The translations under genes were made by a program, and so were the position numbers. A stretch of DNA of 64,000 nucleotides from Collybiopsis luxurians FD-317 M1 (Eukaryota > Basidiomycota > Agaricomycetes > Agaricales > Omphalotaceae): the NCBI GenBank assembly GCA_000827265.1, contig KN834788.1, positions 124,001 to 188,000 on the forward strand, read 5' to 3'. Below the pieces are notes generated by a model. That model did not search any database and was not told where the DNA came from. It was given only the letters and a program-made list of their open reading frames with translations. Below, piece by piece: positions 1-11,700 of the stretch. How positions within the stretch are numbered: the first letter of the stretch is position 1; the number at the start of each line of letters is the position of its first letter.

Positions 1-258
1 TAGATTCCGGAGACAGAGAAGCAAAGAGAAGTGAAGTTGGGGCTGCGCAAGAAGATTGCAGCTCCGACAAAGCTATTTTAATGAATCTACATTAAGGAAA
101 AGAATTACTACCACAATAGACCTCCTGAGTCCCGGGTTGTAGTTCAATATAATCCAACCAGACCTTGTTCAGCATTAGCAGGGAAAATAGAGTGAAAGGA
201 AAAGTGCTGTTTCTATGTTTTATGCTTTTTGCCAGGTATTGTGGTTCATTTTAGAGAT

Positions 259-534
259 GGGCACGAGTGTTTTCGCAAGTAGCACCATTTTTGAGCTTGT
301 TAAATGCACATTGAAATCCCAGTCAGAATGAGTATAAATAGAATAGGGTTTAGTCAAAATTTCATTAGCTTAGAGTTTCAACCATTTTTGGATCACTGCT
401 CCCTGTCCAGCAATCAAAATTTGAACCATGAGCCATTAAAATCCCTTACTAATTATACTCATTTTGACCAGAATTTCGATGGCTGTTCAATTAACAAGCT
501 TAAAAATGGTCGCACTCGCGAAAACACTTGTGCC
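259..534. mobile_element. Foldback MITE, ~275 bp
   Basis: The two ends are near-complementary: a 42-base stretch starting GGCACGAGTG at 260 matches, in reverse complement with a few mismatches, the stretch ending CACTTGTGCC at 534. The symmetry continues inward through further blocks (AATGAGTATAA on the left against its complement on the right), so most of the element folds into one hairpin with a loop near 390-410. There is no coding capacity. Length, terminal symmetry and lack of ORF are those of a miniature inverted-repeat element. No clean target duplication was found, so the superfamily is not assigned. Confidence 0.7.
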
Positions 535-998
535 TATGTTTAGTTTATTTACTATAGAATATGCATTGCTAACGTAAGTACCTTAAGATTTGCCATTTTA
601 AGAGTACATCGTATATGAAGCTTTAGATAACCAATTGGAATCTCGGTCGAAGGTGTAGCTGGGAACTGCTGATGGGACTGCCGCCTTAGCGGAGCTCAGC
701 ATTCTTGTGGCAATGGTAGTTAAGTCATGCGACCGAGCGATGTTATCAAAGTTTGGAAATGAACGTCTCTGGAACAGCGTAACTTCTCCGATATATGAAG
801 CTTCTATACCTGATTCCTCCTTCCGATGGCATCGGCAAACACATCTAAAATTAGACACACTACTAATACTTCTAGAGACGGTCCAACGACTCTTCTGGTT
901 CCAACACTTCTTCCCTCGTGTTGTACGCCTCATGGTCATGGACATGTTCAAACACCGCACAAAAAACTCAGCCTGACGTTCCATTCACTATTTACTTC
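535..998. other. Intergenic, no gene seen
   Basis: Short ORFs on both strands overlap each other and show no family resemblance. The right part is probably 5' regulatory DNA of the oxidoreductase gene that starts at 1060. Confidence 0.5.
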
Positions 999-1008
999 TT
1001 ATATATAG
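999..1008 (+). promoter_or_regulatory. TATA-like box for the SDR gene
   Basis: A TTATATATAG stretch lies about 52 bp upstream of the ATG at 1060, a plausible core-promoter spacing for a fungal gene with a short leader. The assignment rests on sequence and position only. Confidence 0.4.
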
Positions 1009-1059
1009 TAACCTCGGATCTGTCTATCATCCAGCTACCACCGTCGACTTTTCTCTCTA

Positions 1060-2487
1060 ATGTCTGTTGCATCTGTATTCCTCCTCGGGGCGACAGGTTA
1101 CGTTGGAGGTCATATTCTGACATCTTTGGCCAAAGACTATCCAGAATTTCCTGTTCGCGCACTTGTACGGAACCTCACTCCAGAGAAGACTGCTGCATTG
1201 AAAGCTCTCCACGCAAAAATTGACCCGATAGAGGGCTCATTGGCCGACCTGAAATTGATCGAGGAAGAGGCCAAGAAGGCTGACATTGTAATAAACTTCG
1301 GCACTGTAGGCGATCTGCCAAGTGTAGAAGGTCAGGCGGAAGCTCTCTTGACATAAATTATCGGTTCGAAATACTAATTGACCAAATCAGCTCTCCTACG
1401 TGGTCAGCTGGCAAGGAGCGACACCAAACCGACCATTATCCCGATTCACATTTACCTGTCCGGTACCGGCCTCTTAGCTGATGGCTCCAAAGGTGAACTC
1501 TGGGCACCTGAAGAACTCTGGATCGATACCAAATATGACTCGAGCAGTCTCGAGAAAAGTAAAGTAGAATTGATGAAGAATGATTGCCTAGCCATTGTCG
1601 AGGCCGAAAAGACGGGAAAGATACGAACAATGATCATGTGTCCAGGTATAATTTATGGTAAGTCCATACTATTAAAGCGTCAGAACCATCTATCGCACCA
1701 TATCTAGGTATTGGAGCAGGTGAGTATACACTGAAATCATGGTACATTCAGAATTGAGTTGGATACACAGGACTTCAAAAAATCTCCTCTACTCATCGTG
1801 TCTACCTTGATTTTATCTTTGAACATAAAACTGGATACTCGGGTAATATTTCTTCCTCCGCTGAACTGCCTATGATCAACGCTGAGAATTTGAATAGGCA
1901 CCTTCGGTCCAGGTCGCAATGTTTATGGATTTGTGCATATACAGGACATAGCGGACGCTGTATCCATGCTCATACAAAAAGTTTTGGCTGCTGAAAGCCT
2001 TGGAACCGTTGAAACAGGATTTTGTAAGTGCTTACTGTATCCTATTGTTAACTCTCAAGCTTATATACACCTTTGCGGCGTATGCAAGACTTCGTGGTAT
2101 CCAAATACATGGTCTCCTCAAAAGACCTTTGTTCGATAATTGGAGATGTGAGTAAACATTCCCCGCTCCTAGAGTATTGCAGCATGACACGAAATGTACA
2201 TACAGACACTGTACAAAAAAGGCCTTGTTTCGAAGCCTGGTGCTACTCCTTATCCACCTCCGCTGGCAGAGCTGGGAGACGAGAGTAAGTGCATCGTTCT
2301 TTCAAGTATAACGAGCATTAAATTTTTTCTTTTTTACACTATTTACCCAGATATGAACTTGATTTTGAATTCCAACACCATCGGTTATGCCGAACGGCTT
2401 TCAAAAATGGGATGGACTGCAAAGCATACTGAAGCAGTGAATTTTTTTGAGAGTGTACCGCGAGAGATAGAATTGGCTCTGAAGTAA
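1060..2487 (+). CDS. Extended-SDR NAD(P)-binding oxidoreductase, 340 aa
   Basis: I reconstruct eight exons: 1060-1330, 1391-1657, 1708-1719, 1771-1842, 1898-2023, 2089-2147, 2206-2284 and 2351-2487. Together they give 1023 nt in frame. The N-terminus carries the Rossmann dinucleotide motif GATGYVGG (residues about 10-17), then the strands leading to VRALVRN, an LSGTGLLAD segment, VHIQDIADAV and a C-terminal PGATPYPPPL stretch, as in fungal NAD-dependent epimerase/dehydratase-like proteins. The family is cytosolic and uses NAD(P); the substrate cannot be inferred. The third exon is only 12 nt, and intron 1 uses a weak GTCAGG donor, chosen because it gives the conserved SVEALL junction. No classical YxxxK pair is obvious, so this may be an atypical, NmrA-like SDR. 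The reading frame appears intact. Confidence 0.85.
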
Positions 2488-3149
2488 CTCGTGGCGCCAA
2501 ATTAGAGAGAAATACAAAAAAGTCTGAGGAGGGTTATACTGTATTTTCCGACCGGAAGAATTTAAGCACCCTCTTGATTTGTCTTAATGAATTCACATAT
2601 TCATTTGGACTCACGAACATATGTTCATCATCTTATCATGTCTTCAGTTAATACCTGGGCCAATTTTTTTTAAAAAAATGACATATTGGCCGACTTATTC
2701 TCCCGTAATTCCTACAGACTTGCAGCGAGCCGTGCGACCGGCAAGTATATGTCATTTTTTAAAATTCGGTCTAGATTTTCTGGACGAGCTGGAAAGCGGA
2801 ATGAGAGCAAGACCAAGAGCTGACTAACTGACATTCAAAGCGTCTGGATGACGTTTGTAGTCACCCTAATTGCATCCGAGCCTCGTTGTTTTCTCACCTT
2901 GACCACGACTTCTCTTCGACCGCAATCATCTCTGCCCCAGGCTATCCTGATAAACTACACCTTACGCCTTGTGGTGTGCTGTGGCTGTTAATGTGCGAGA
3001 ATCCCGACGAACCCCTTACCCGGGCCGCCATATTGTCTGCGTCGTTTAAGAACTTTCACTCGCGGATAATCCAAGTATCCTTCGGACAATCCGAGCTTTG
3101 CCAAATATCTAAATCTTCGAACACACACTCAACAAATCAATTCCTCAGT
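2488..3149. other. Intergenic between SDR and LAMTOR1-like genes
   Basis: Tandem spacing between two plus-strand genes. It contains the short inverted repeat at 2663-2766. An ATG-initiated ORF from 2886 runs in frame into the next gene's first exon, so a longer N-terminus there cannot be excluded. Confidence 0.5.
2663..2766. repeat. Short inverted repeat, ~31-bp arms
   Basis: The left arm reads CCAATTTT...AAAATGACATAT and the right arm is its imperfect reverse complement, ATATGTCATTTTTTAAAATTCGG, about 45 bp apart. It could be a decayed mini-MITE or the terminator hairpin region of the upstream gene. The arms are AT-rich and similarity is only about 80 percent. Confidence 0.45.
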
Positions 3150-4746
3150 ATGATGGCGTTTTTCTTTGCATGCTGTATGAGAAGAAAGGCTAGACGGAGA
3201 CCTAGGGACACATTGGAGGATCAGGTATGTTCGCATCGGTGAAATTTAGATTCTGAACAAGAACGGAAGATAATGAATCTTTTGTAGGTCATTTTGGACG
3301 AAGAATCGCATCTCCTTAGACCGGAGCCTGAGATGTGGGTTCATGTTCATTTCGCAACTGTTGTTTTGCTTACTTGTATACGGTCGTATTTCTCCCTTGC
3401 TCTTGGCGTTTTATCACTGTATTCATTGGACCGGTCGTTTATGATATTTCCCAAAACGACAGACCGACATTGCCAGATGGCGTCACACAGGAACGGGAAT
3501 TGCGAAAAGCTCGGCTGGTGACAATTGTACGGGCCAAAGAAGGGTATGTATATACACCGGACGAACGATTCATTCCGTAAGAAGATGGAATGCTGACTAC
3601 AATGAATCACGCAGAAATATGATAGACACTTCCGACTATGCCCCTTTCAACATCCTCAACCGACCCAATCGATGTTCCTCCCCTCATCGCTACGGGAGTG
3701 GAAGTGCAAGTGGTCGGTCCCTATCGAGGTCTGGCTCTGGGTCTAGAGGTCCTTCGCACTCCGCCCTGCGTTATGGCTCCGGCTATGGCGGTTATCGTGG
3801 ATATGGTGCCGTAGGGGGTAGTACAATGTCGCGCCCTTCTCCGCTCGAACCTGAATCGAGGGAAGTGCAAGTCCAGATTGCGTCCGCGAAGGATGGGACA
3901 CGGAGGGTATCTGTTTCTGTCGAGCGGAGTTTATCGTCGGCAAAATCGAAGAGGGATTCCGAATCTACGGGTAGAAGAGAAACGGGGAGGACTGGGTCAG
4001 GTTTGGTTGAGGAGATTAGTGCGAGTTGGAAAGAAGGGACATATGGGTCTGGAAAAGTTGGAGCGAGTTATTCATCTCCGTCGGACTCCAACTCCAATCC
4101 AGGTGACGACGCAAGTGGAGATAGGGACAGCACTCCGAGAACCGGAATGTCGATTTTAACGGGGCAAGGGCTGGGTGTGAGACTCGTTCATTCGCCCCCT
4201 CCCCTTCCCTTTGGTTCCACATCTACCTCGGCAGCTGGAGCAGTATGGAACGACCTTGAAAGAAGAGGAAGGTCAACCGTTAAACAGGGGTTGTACAATA
4301 CTGGTGCTCGAATTAAAGCTGGAGCTGGGGATAACGAGCCGATGGATGGGGATGAATTGGATATATCAGAGGTGAGCCCTTTTGTGTTTGATAATATTAG
4401 CTAGTTACTGGTAGTTCGACGCTGATGTCTTCGTCTTTCCTGTTCTCTATCTCTGTAGCAAACTCCACGTCCGTTCGATACCACTAATGGACTATCGTCT
4501 ATGACTCGGCCTTCTACTATTCCTGCAGGTGATGCAATTACGATCGCGACCACGAACCCCATATCCATCTCAGCTCCACCTCCCTCCCCGCATTCAGATT
4601 CCGAAGAACCTGGTGTGTTCAAGTCTATGCAGACGGAAGCAAGAGGATTCGAGGAAGGTGGTGGGAGTGGCAAAGCTACGGTGAAAGCCTTGCCGATGTT
4701 TAGAATTAGAGATGAGGGTGAGTTGACGATTGGGTGGGATGACTGA
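3150..4746 (+). CDS. Probable LAMTOR1/Meh1(Ego1)-like lysosomal adaptor, 415 aa
   Basis: Five exons fit in frame: 3150-3224, 3288-3334, 3463-3543, 3615-4371 and 4459-4746 (1248 nt). The N-terminus has a Cys-Cys pair followed by a basic cluster (ACCMRRKARRRP), then an acidic EESHLLRPEPE segment. This matches the acylated N-terminus and E-x-LL motif of Ragulator/EGO-complex anchors. A predicted amphipathic stretch, ERELRKARLVTIVRAKEG, leads into the conserved-looking MIDTSDYAPF. The remaining ~330 residues are Ser/Gly/Arg-rich and probably disordered. In yeast and animals the family tethers Rag GTPases and TORC1 to the vacuole or lysosome. Identity rests on the N-terminal 90 residues, so the name is tentative. 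The start at 3150 has a second in-frame Met at 3153. Intron 2 (128 bp, GTGGGT donor) is the least certain junction. Confidence 0.55.
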
Positions 4747-7549
4747 CTGGACTGTTTTGGTTTGGATCGAATCGGAATTGGATAAGGAGCGGTCAAGTGA
4801 GGTGGATGAGTTGACCAACTCAGCAGGCTGCTCTTAACCTTACCCTTTCCTTCCTGCTCCTTTCCCGACGTTGAATGACGATGAACTGTTGTATTGCTTA
4901 TTAGATGGGATGCCATGGTTCATTGGACACCAGGAGATGAGCCGATACCCCAACCAGCTTAATGCGTTCATTCAAGAACAATAGGAAAAATTGCCCCCAC
5001 CTTCCACCCTTTTTCATCACGCCCGGTTCTCCTCTCGCAACTCCTTGCACACAACTTTTTCGCTTGCCTTGCCTCATATTCTAATCCTGTATTCGCTCTT
5101 CCCTCGCCGTCTTTCCATGGCATTCTGTAGTATTTCCTAGCGATACTCTGTCAGAGCTGGCTCTGAAACTGCTCTACGACCACTATGTCCCACTGTATTA
5201 TAATGTATCTGTACCAGAGCCGTTGTTCCCGTGTATGTCTTTTACATTTACTTTACATACTGTACTATATTGTATACCTCTCATCATGACTGTACTGTAC
5301 TCTCTAGTGTTTCTGTTCGTTGCCTTACTATTCATATATCCATGTATCGGAGGCTGCGTTCGCGCGACTGCATAGTTTCACAGCCTACTACCGAAGTCGA
5401 TATGATATGGTGTACTACACTTGATGCATCGAGTACAACTGACCGTTCTGATTGTGACTTATGAACAAACAATCTTCGTCGAACCGTCAAATCAAATCAA
5501 AATACTGCCCAAACGATCAATTGAACTCCTTCTCTGAGTGACCAACAGCCAGTTAAGGTTCGAACGAGATGTACTTCAAATTGAGAAGGTGAATTTAAAA
5601 TATCTCCGAGGAGACTGTATTTTTTTTAAAAAATAATTGATCCACATTGAAAAAGTATTGATGAATTTTGTCTGCCAATGCCAGCAGCCAGAGCCGTTCA
5701 TGAAAGTCGTGAGGAACCAGTTGAACGCTAAAATCATTTTGATATAAATCTAGTACCATACCAATCTTTAGTCGATGCCAATGCAGGTGGATTGGATGAG
5801 TTTGACATGTCAGTGCCCCCGGTGCCGCACAGCTCATTGAAATATTATCTTCGTGCTAGGACACGCGTACCAAAGAATGAGTTAGGTGAAAAGAAAAATG
5901 AGGGTAAGGCAGACTCTGAGGCGGGTTCGAAGACAGAAACTTACGCCGACTTGCCCCTGTTAGTCCTTTAGCTTACTACCTTCCTTCTTCGTTTGGGCGA
6001 GACAGCATCAACTTCAGGGGCAGGAAACCAGAGTGCCTCCTGGAAGTGAAACACAGTATTAACAGGGCATGTACCATCAAAAGCTTGAGTCTGAAGCAGC
6101 GCAGATCAGGCCTCAAGGGACTTGTTCGGACAACGACAGCGATGGAAGGAAGAATGCTCTAAACAGTGCGGATGAGCCGTATTTTGAGTTACCAGTGACA
6201 TGATGCATGATCCTGACATTTCTAATGTGAAGATCCCGAGTGAATATCAGAACGTAAAGGATAAGTGGGCCGATTGGCACTTTGCTGCTTTGTTATTTCA
6301 CCATTCCGCCGAGGGAATTTCCCTTCACTTCGAATCTGAGACAAGACATCACAGGAATAGTGTTTCTGGTTCTTGACATGCCTTTCTCATGGTGAATTTT
6401 CAAGAAAAAATGATCAGATTTTCCTACCCAAGCAGCATATTTCTCGCTTGCCTGATCATCCTGAGCGCCTATGATATATTATTTGTCCACATGAGTCAAT
6501 ATCTGTAAGTTGTCAAAGCATAGAGGTAACTTACTACGCTTGACAACTGAAAATATCTCGTTCATGTGGATCGCAAGAAGGCGAATCATCTTGGGAAAGA
6601 ACCCAAAGATACGCCGGAAGGACAGGTGAGGAAAGCATCAAAAGTGTTCGAGCCCGTGTTGCTTATCCGCGCAATTCGGATGGAATGACCTCTTTAAGCA
6701 CCAAATATTGCTCGACATGGAACTGCTAGCCGCGAACTACCTAGGCAGATACAAACGCCACATTGATACTTACGGTCACACAATGTTCATCAGTTTTCAG
6801 CTGTCTGGGCTTTTCTACGTCGTCCACTAGATGGTTAATCTTACAAACCTGGCAGGGTGTGGTTATCTTATTTATTGGTTCTCGAGCAGCGAGAGAGAAT
6901 AGTTACTCATATTCAATCAGCCAATCCCTCGGGAGTGGGGAACGCTGTCTTATAAAGTTCATGCCAGTAAGATTCCTCCTGAAATTCATTACAGAAGGAA
7001 GATAATACTTGCGCTTTTGAGTCTGCAAGGTTCGCCCTGTATTAAGGTCCTCCTGATGATTAATATGGTCATTTAAAATCATTGTCAGGATTATGGAATC
7101 TCTTTCTTAAACCACAAGTCGATCTCCCGCCGCTATAGGTTATTATGTGCGTATCATTGATCAGACAGTACGTGAGCACCAGGTAGTTACCAGGACTCTC
7201 TGTTGCCATCAGTTCAGGTCTTACCAGACCCCAACAATTCTTGTGAAATCCTGTGAGACAGTGTTGCTAAAAATGTCAACGTCATGACAATCAGACTGCC
7301 TCTCGAACAAGTGGCAAAATAAAGCATCTCAAAGTGATCATAGCAGCTTCTTTCATTGAACTGCATATTCCGTAGTCATCCTATTCAAGCAGTCGGCGGC
7401 CACAATGACCCTCAGCCCCTGGAAAAAATAAATATGAGCCTTTCAATGATGTTTGTAAAATATTTTTCATTCACAAAAGACCAACAGACAATTGCATTGT
7501 TCGCCAGTGCATTCTTGCATGACGCCATAACATTAATCATAATAGCAAC
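4747..7549. other. 2.8 kb without a recognisable gene
   Basis: Nothing convincing on either strand. One frame at about 5735-5970 (plus) reads as a plausible hydrophilic protein fragment (VDANAGGLDEFD... then a lysine/glutamate-rich run). Further fragments in shifting frames follow to about 6350. This may be an old gene relic, but no family was recognised and stops interrupt it. Confidence 0.4.
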
Positions 7550-8788
7550 ATTTTATGGTACGCAGGGCTTAATGCCGTCCTCTTCCTTCTGAGGGACGAA
7601 TGACGTTCCTTCTTCTAGGCACCTTTGTTCTGGGAATATTGATCGCTACTCGGTCCAGCGTGTACGAATGCCCAGAATGGGCTTTTACCGCGTTACTCAA
7701 TTTTTACTCATCATGTCTATCTAAATTACAGAACCAAACCTAAGACCCGTTCACAGCTCTCCCTCTTGGGCTGCCTAATCATGATATGGGTTGCCTTCAC
7801 CTGGTTCGTTGTGTACACTGGAGCAACGAACCCTATTGTCCAGTCCACCTTTGCCCGATCCCAGACATTCAGGGAGGGCTCGAAGTTCAAGCCCAGGCTG
7901 CAGAGCCAGAATTCTACCACCAGAGTATATGCCATCTTGGGCTGGAACAATTTGTGTGAGTTTCTCTCTTTGAATTCCCTTTACTGCCTAGTGCGAATTT
8001 AGGCTGATATCGCTATTCAGCTGCTTTTCAGTGATTCCATTGTAGTCTGAAGGGCATGGCTACTATTCCACCATGTCCGTTTTTTCAGTTTGCGCTAGCC
8101 GCTCTATTAATCATCAATGTCGGTGAGCAAGTACATTTTTGCCCAGTAAATGTGCCGATTGTCCCTAATTCACTGCACATAGGAATCAATGTTGCAGATT
8201 GCATTTTGGAAAATATTGAAATTACGGCATTTGAAGTCGGCGCGACGACAATTTTGAATTGGTTATCCGCCATGTTTTCATTGTTAGTAAACCTATTTGC
8301 CACTGGATTGATTGCATGGAGGGCATGGCGAGTGACCTGACCATTCTAAATTTATCAGACCCCTTAAGTCATGTTTTTTCTGTAGGACTCACCACCGTCT
8401 CATGGCTAAAGCCTCCGCCCGCAATAGAAGTCGGGCAGAAAATATCCTACTTTTGTTGATTGAGTCCGGCGCCATATATTGTGCGATACAGGTGGTCTAC
8501 CTCGTTTTCACTCTACTGAATACATATACACTGAACCTTGTGTCTATCACGTCTGTGAAACTCATCATGAACATATTCGTTATTGCTTCCGTAAGTTTTT
8601 ACTTCCAGTTCTCACCCCAATGCCTATTCCAGGTTTTACCGATTCAAATGAATTAAAGAAAACTCTCTCATTTTTGGTAGGCATGGTACCCCATGGCAGT
8701 GATCATTTTGATCAACAAAGATAGTTCTCCGGTACTTGAAACTCTACAGTTTAACCAGACTGCAGCCGGAGTTGGCAGGCAAGGTTAG
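7550..8788 (+). pseudogene. Seven-helix (W-R-A-W type) membrane protein, disrupted
   Basis: Conceptual exons give a hydrophobic multi-pass protein. One exon ends near DSIVV, and the next codons should read W-R-A-W, but TGG is TGA (8048-8050). About 30 nt later the T-run in CCGTTTTTTCAG is one T short, which shifts the frame before FALAALLIINVG. Downstream exons continue in good frame: an ENIEITAFEVG loop, TM helices, LLLLIESGAIYC, and a last exon with AWYPMAVIILINKD ending in TAG at 8788. The W-R-A-W motif, the L-ESG helix and the YPMAVI-L-N end are shared with the intact gene at 43,248-44,512. The junction after the AWR exon (8337) also fails to keep frame. The first exon before 7600 is not resolved. 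With a nonsense change and at least one frameshift it is most likely non-functional, unless these are sequencing errors. Confidence 0.7.
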
Positions 8789-11700
8789 AGAACAATTTTC
8801 CCCTGGAGTTCTACAGAAAAGTGTCTTCTGACAGTTGTCGAGAGTTGTTTGAAGAGGTCTCGGTTTACGTCAGGAGACTTTGTTGAAACATTTATTTAGC
8901 TGTTTCTCGGCTACAGCCAAATAGCTTTGGCGAGGAACACGTAGCCAATCTGAAAGAGAAAAGTTTAGCCCAAGCAAAGTAATGGTTATGATACATGCTA
9001 TAAACAATTGTGAGTGAACGAAACGAGACTGAAGGTCAGCGACCGGCCAGATCAGTCTTAAATTCCTCCAACCAAATGCATTCGCACAGGATACCCTCTT
9101 GAAAGACCCACGCAGTGTGCGACCGCCGACCAGCTTCAAGATCCTATTCTCTTGCACCTGTGGCTTGATCTCCCCTCGATTCTCTCAAAGCATTATCATA
9201 AGCGACAACCCGTACATACGTCATTTATAACCGTAATTGTTACCTATATCAGAAATCAACTCCCAGGTCCATGAGTGTTCCAGGTTAGCTCGAAACTGGA
9301 GACCAATAAATCAATAATCAACGCCCAGCGCACTGCAAAGAACCTGTTATGAATAAATCTCTCACTCCCGCAACTACGAAATGGATACTATCAACTCTGT
9401 ACTGTTAGGTCGGTCGAGAATGTTGAACGCGGCGGGGTAAAGAGGGGGCGCGGCGTATTCGGAAATATGATATCTGCATCATATAACAAGTTTCTAGACG
9501 GAAAAAAAGCGGATACATGGGATAATGAAGATCGCGATAGTTTCGATAATTTGATAGGAAAAGGGAGAAAAGCACGGGACGCACAAAATGGAACTAGTCG
9601 ACCATACGCAGACCGACGAAAGCTTTACCGTAAAGTGTGAATAAATTACAAAGATGGAACAAATGGAGAAAAAGAAGGACATAAGAAATTCAGGAAAGGG
9701 GAGAGAATCTCGCCGAGATGCAAAGAAGATGGAGGGGCTAAGATAATAGAGAGGGTCGTGATAGATACCCGTAGATAGCGACAGGATAGGGTAACGGGAG
9801 AACAGATATCGCGGGCGGCGCAGGTAACGAATGTCCTAAGAAAAGGAAAACAACAAGGAGATGAATATGAATAACATGCTAAGGATATAAAGCGGAGCTT
9901 TACTTGGTATTGGCCGCATACCCTTACAATCATCAACAATCCAAGTTTCAGAGCTCCCGCTCTAAGGTGATATACTGGAGATCGAAGTTGGCCTGTGTAT
10001 CGGAAAAAGCATATTTAGTCCTACGACCGGATGGAAAAAACGCATCTGTTGTTAACATGCCAGATTGCTTAGGCAGCCGCACACGACCGGGCCTATTCTG
10101 AGTTTGTGTGAAACTGCAGAACCAAAAGAGAGAAGGGAATTGGACAAAAGAACCACATCTCAGACTCCGGTTCAAAACAAGATTTTTCTCTCGTACAACC
10201 TGAGAAGATCGATTAAAGTAACATGAACCATAAGACATAGTATTTGATTAAGCGAGGCTCCTCCTCGACCCGATTGTCCTTTCTAACAGGACATTGAAAG
10301 AAAAAACAATGGGACCAAACAGCGTTATCTTTGATTGCCAAGCCGAAAATGTATTGATAAGTCAATTACAGGGAGAGAGTAGAAGGAGAGAGTCTAGAGA
10401 GGGTGTGCTCAGTTTCCGTGAAGTGCGCGATTATATATGATCAGAGGTTATAAGGTAAAAAAAGGGTTCTTTAACGACGCCGGAGGCTCAGAAACCCTTA
10501 TTCCTCGTCTACTGGTGCTTAAGGAACTCTGATTATTCTCTCGGGGCATTGTTGTAGATATTTCTATGGCAGAGCACGCGAAGATTAATGGTACCATGGC
10601 GGAATCATCGAGAGAGTCATTGAGCCCATCCAAACTGTGCCAGTGCAGTTAAAAAGGTCTTTGAACGACGTAAGACGTAGCGGCTGAATAGTCTATCAAC
10701 TGCACTGCGCAGTTCGGGACGCACAACCAAACCCCCTTACTATACGGAATCGTTTTGTTGATTTTTTCTCGATTATTATGCTCGGTCCATGATAGCTTCA
10801 GAAGTCTCGATTGCGAGGAAACGCATTAGAAATCTAGATTTCTCGCTTTAGCGCACTCGAGGGCAAGCCGCGAATATCCGGTGACACCGTCTAATACTTG
10901 AATTGTTGCCCAACCAAGTTCATTTGAGATCAGATCACTGTATATGCTGTAAATCTTGAATTTATACAAGTAGCTGTAGGGTCATCCTCAAAGTATTTAA
11001 CATGAAGATATCACTCTGTAACTTCACTGTTACAAAACTTACGGGCGAGGGAATTGGAATGATACGAGTGGTCAAATTATACTAGGCTTGTAGCCGAACC
11101 GACTAAAGCTCGCCAATCGTTACCTGCGGCTGCACAGATGCTTACTTCCCAATGGCATCTACCATCAATAATCGAACAGCTCGAGCCTTAATCGAAATTC
11201 GCTTCGTGTAGAGCCTACCCACACCTGGGCACTCCTTTTTGATACTTGTGGCTCTCCCAGATGCGCAGAAAGACCTTGATTGAGCATATTATGACCGTAA
11301 CCGGACGTAACTTGGAACTAAAAGAGTGGACCACGCATGGTGATGAAGCTAGCCCTAGGCCTGGCCAAGGCTGAGTACAGCCAGCCCAGATGTAGCCCTG
11401 AGACTAGTCGAAATCCAGAACGACCAGCATCGGAGTCGATCACACAACTTCCGGACGGTTAAAGATACAGTATCATCCGATGAAGCCTCGGTAGATAGAT
11501 TCATTACAAGTTGCCAAAGTGTCCATGTCGAAACCGAAATTATTTCGAGCTCGATTAGTTCAATAAGCCGAAATAGTCAATTTATTCAACTACGGAATCC
11601 TGAAAGTTTGCGTAAATTTCACATATATTTAATTACCGATCGTATATGTTTGCTGTTTGCTAGCCATATCAATATCAGCCCTGAAAATTGGTTCATTTCC

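Noticed and set aside
598..984. 128-residue minus-strand ORF upstream of the SDR gene
   Set aside because: Overlapped by several plus-strand ORFs of equal quality, no recognisable domain, and it occupies the probable promoter.
4401..4916. 171-residue minus-strand ORF
   Set aside because: It lies antisense to the coding exons of the LAMTOR1-like gene; its Ser/Pro-rich composition mirrors the Gly/Ser-rich sense strand, and it has no domain of its own.
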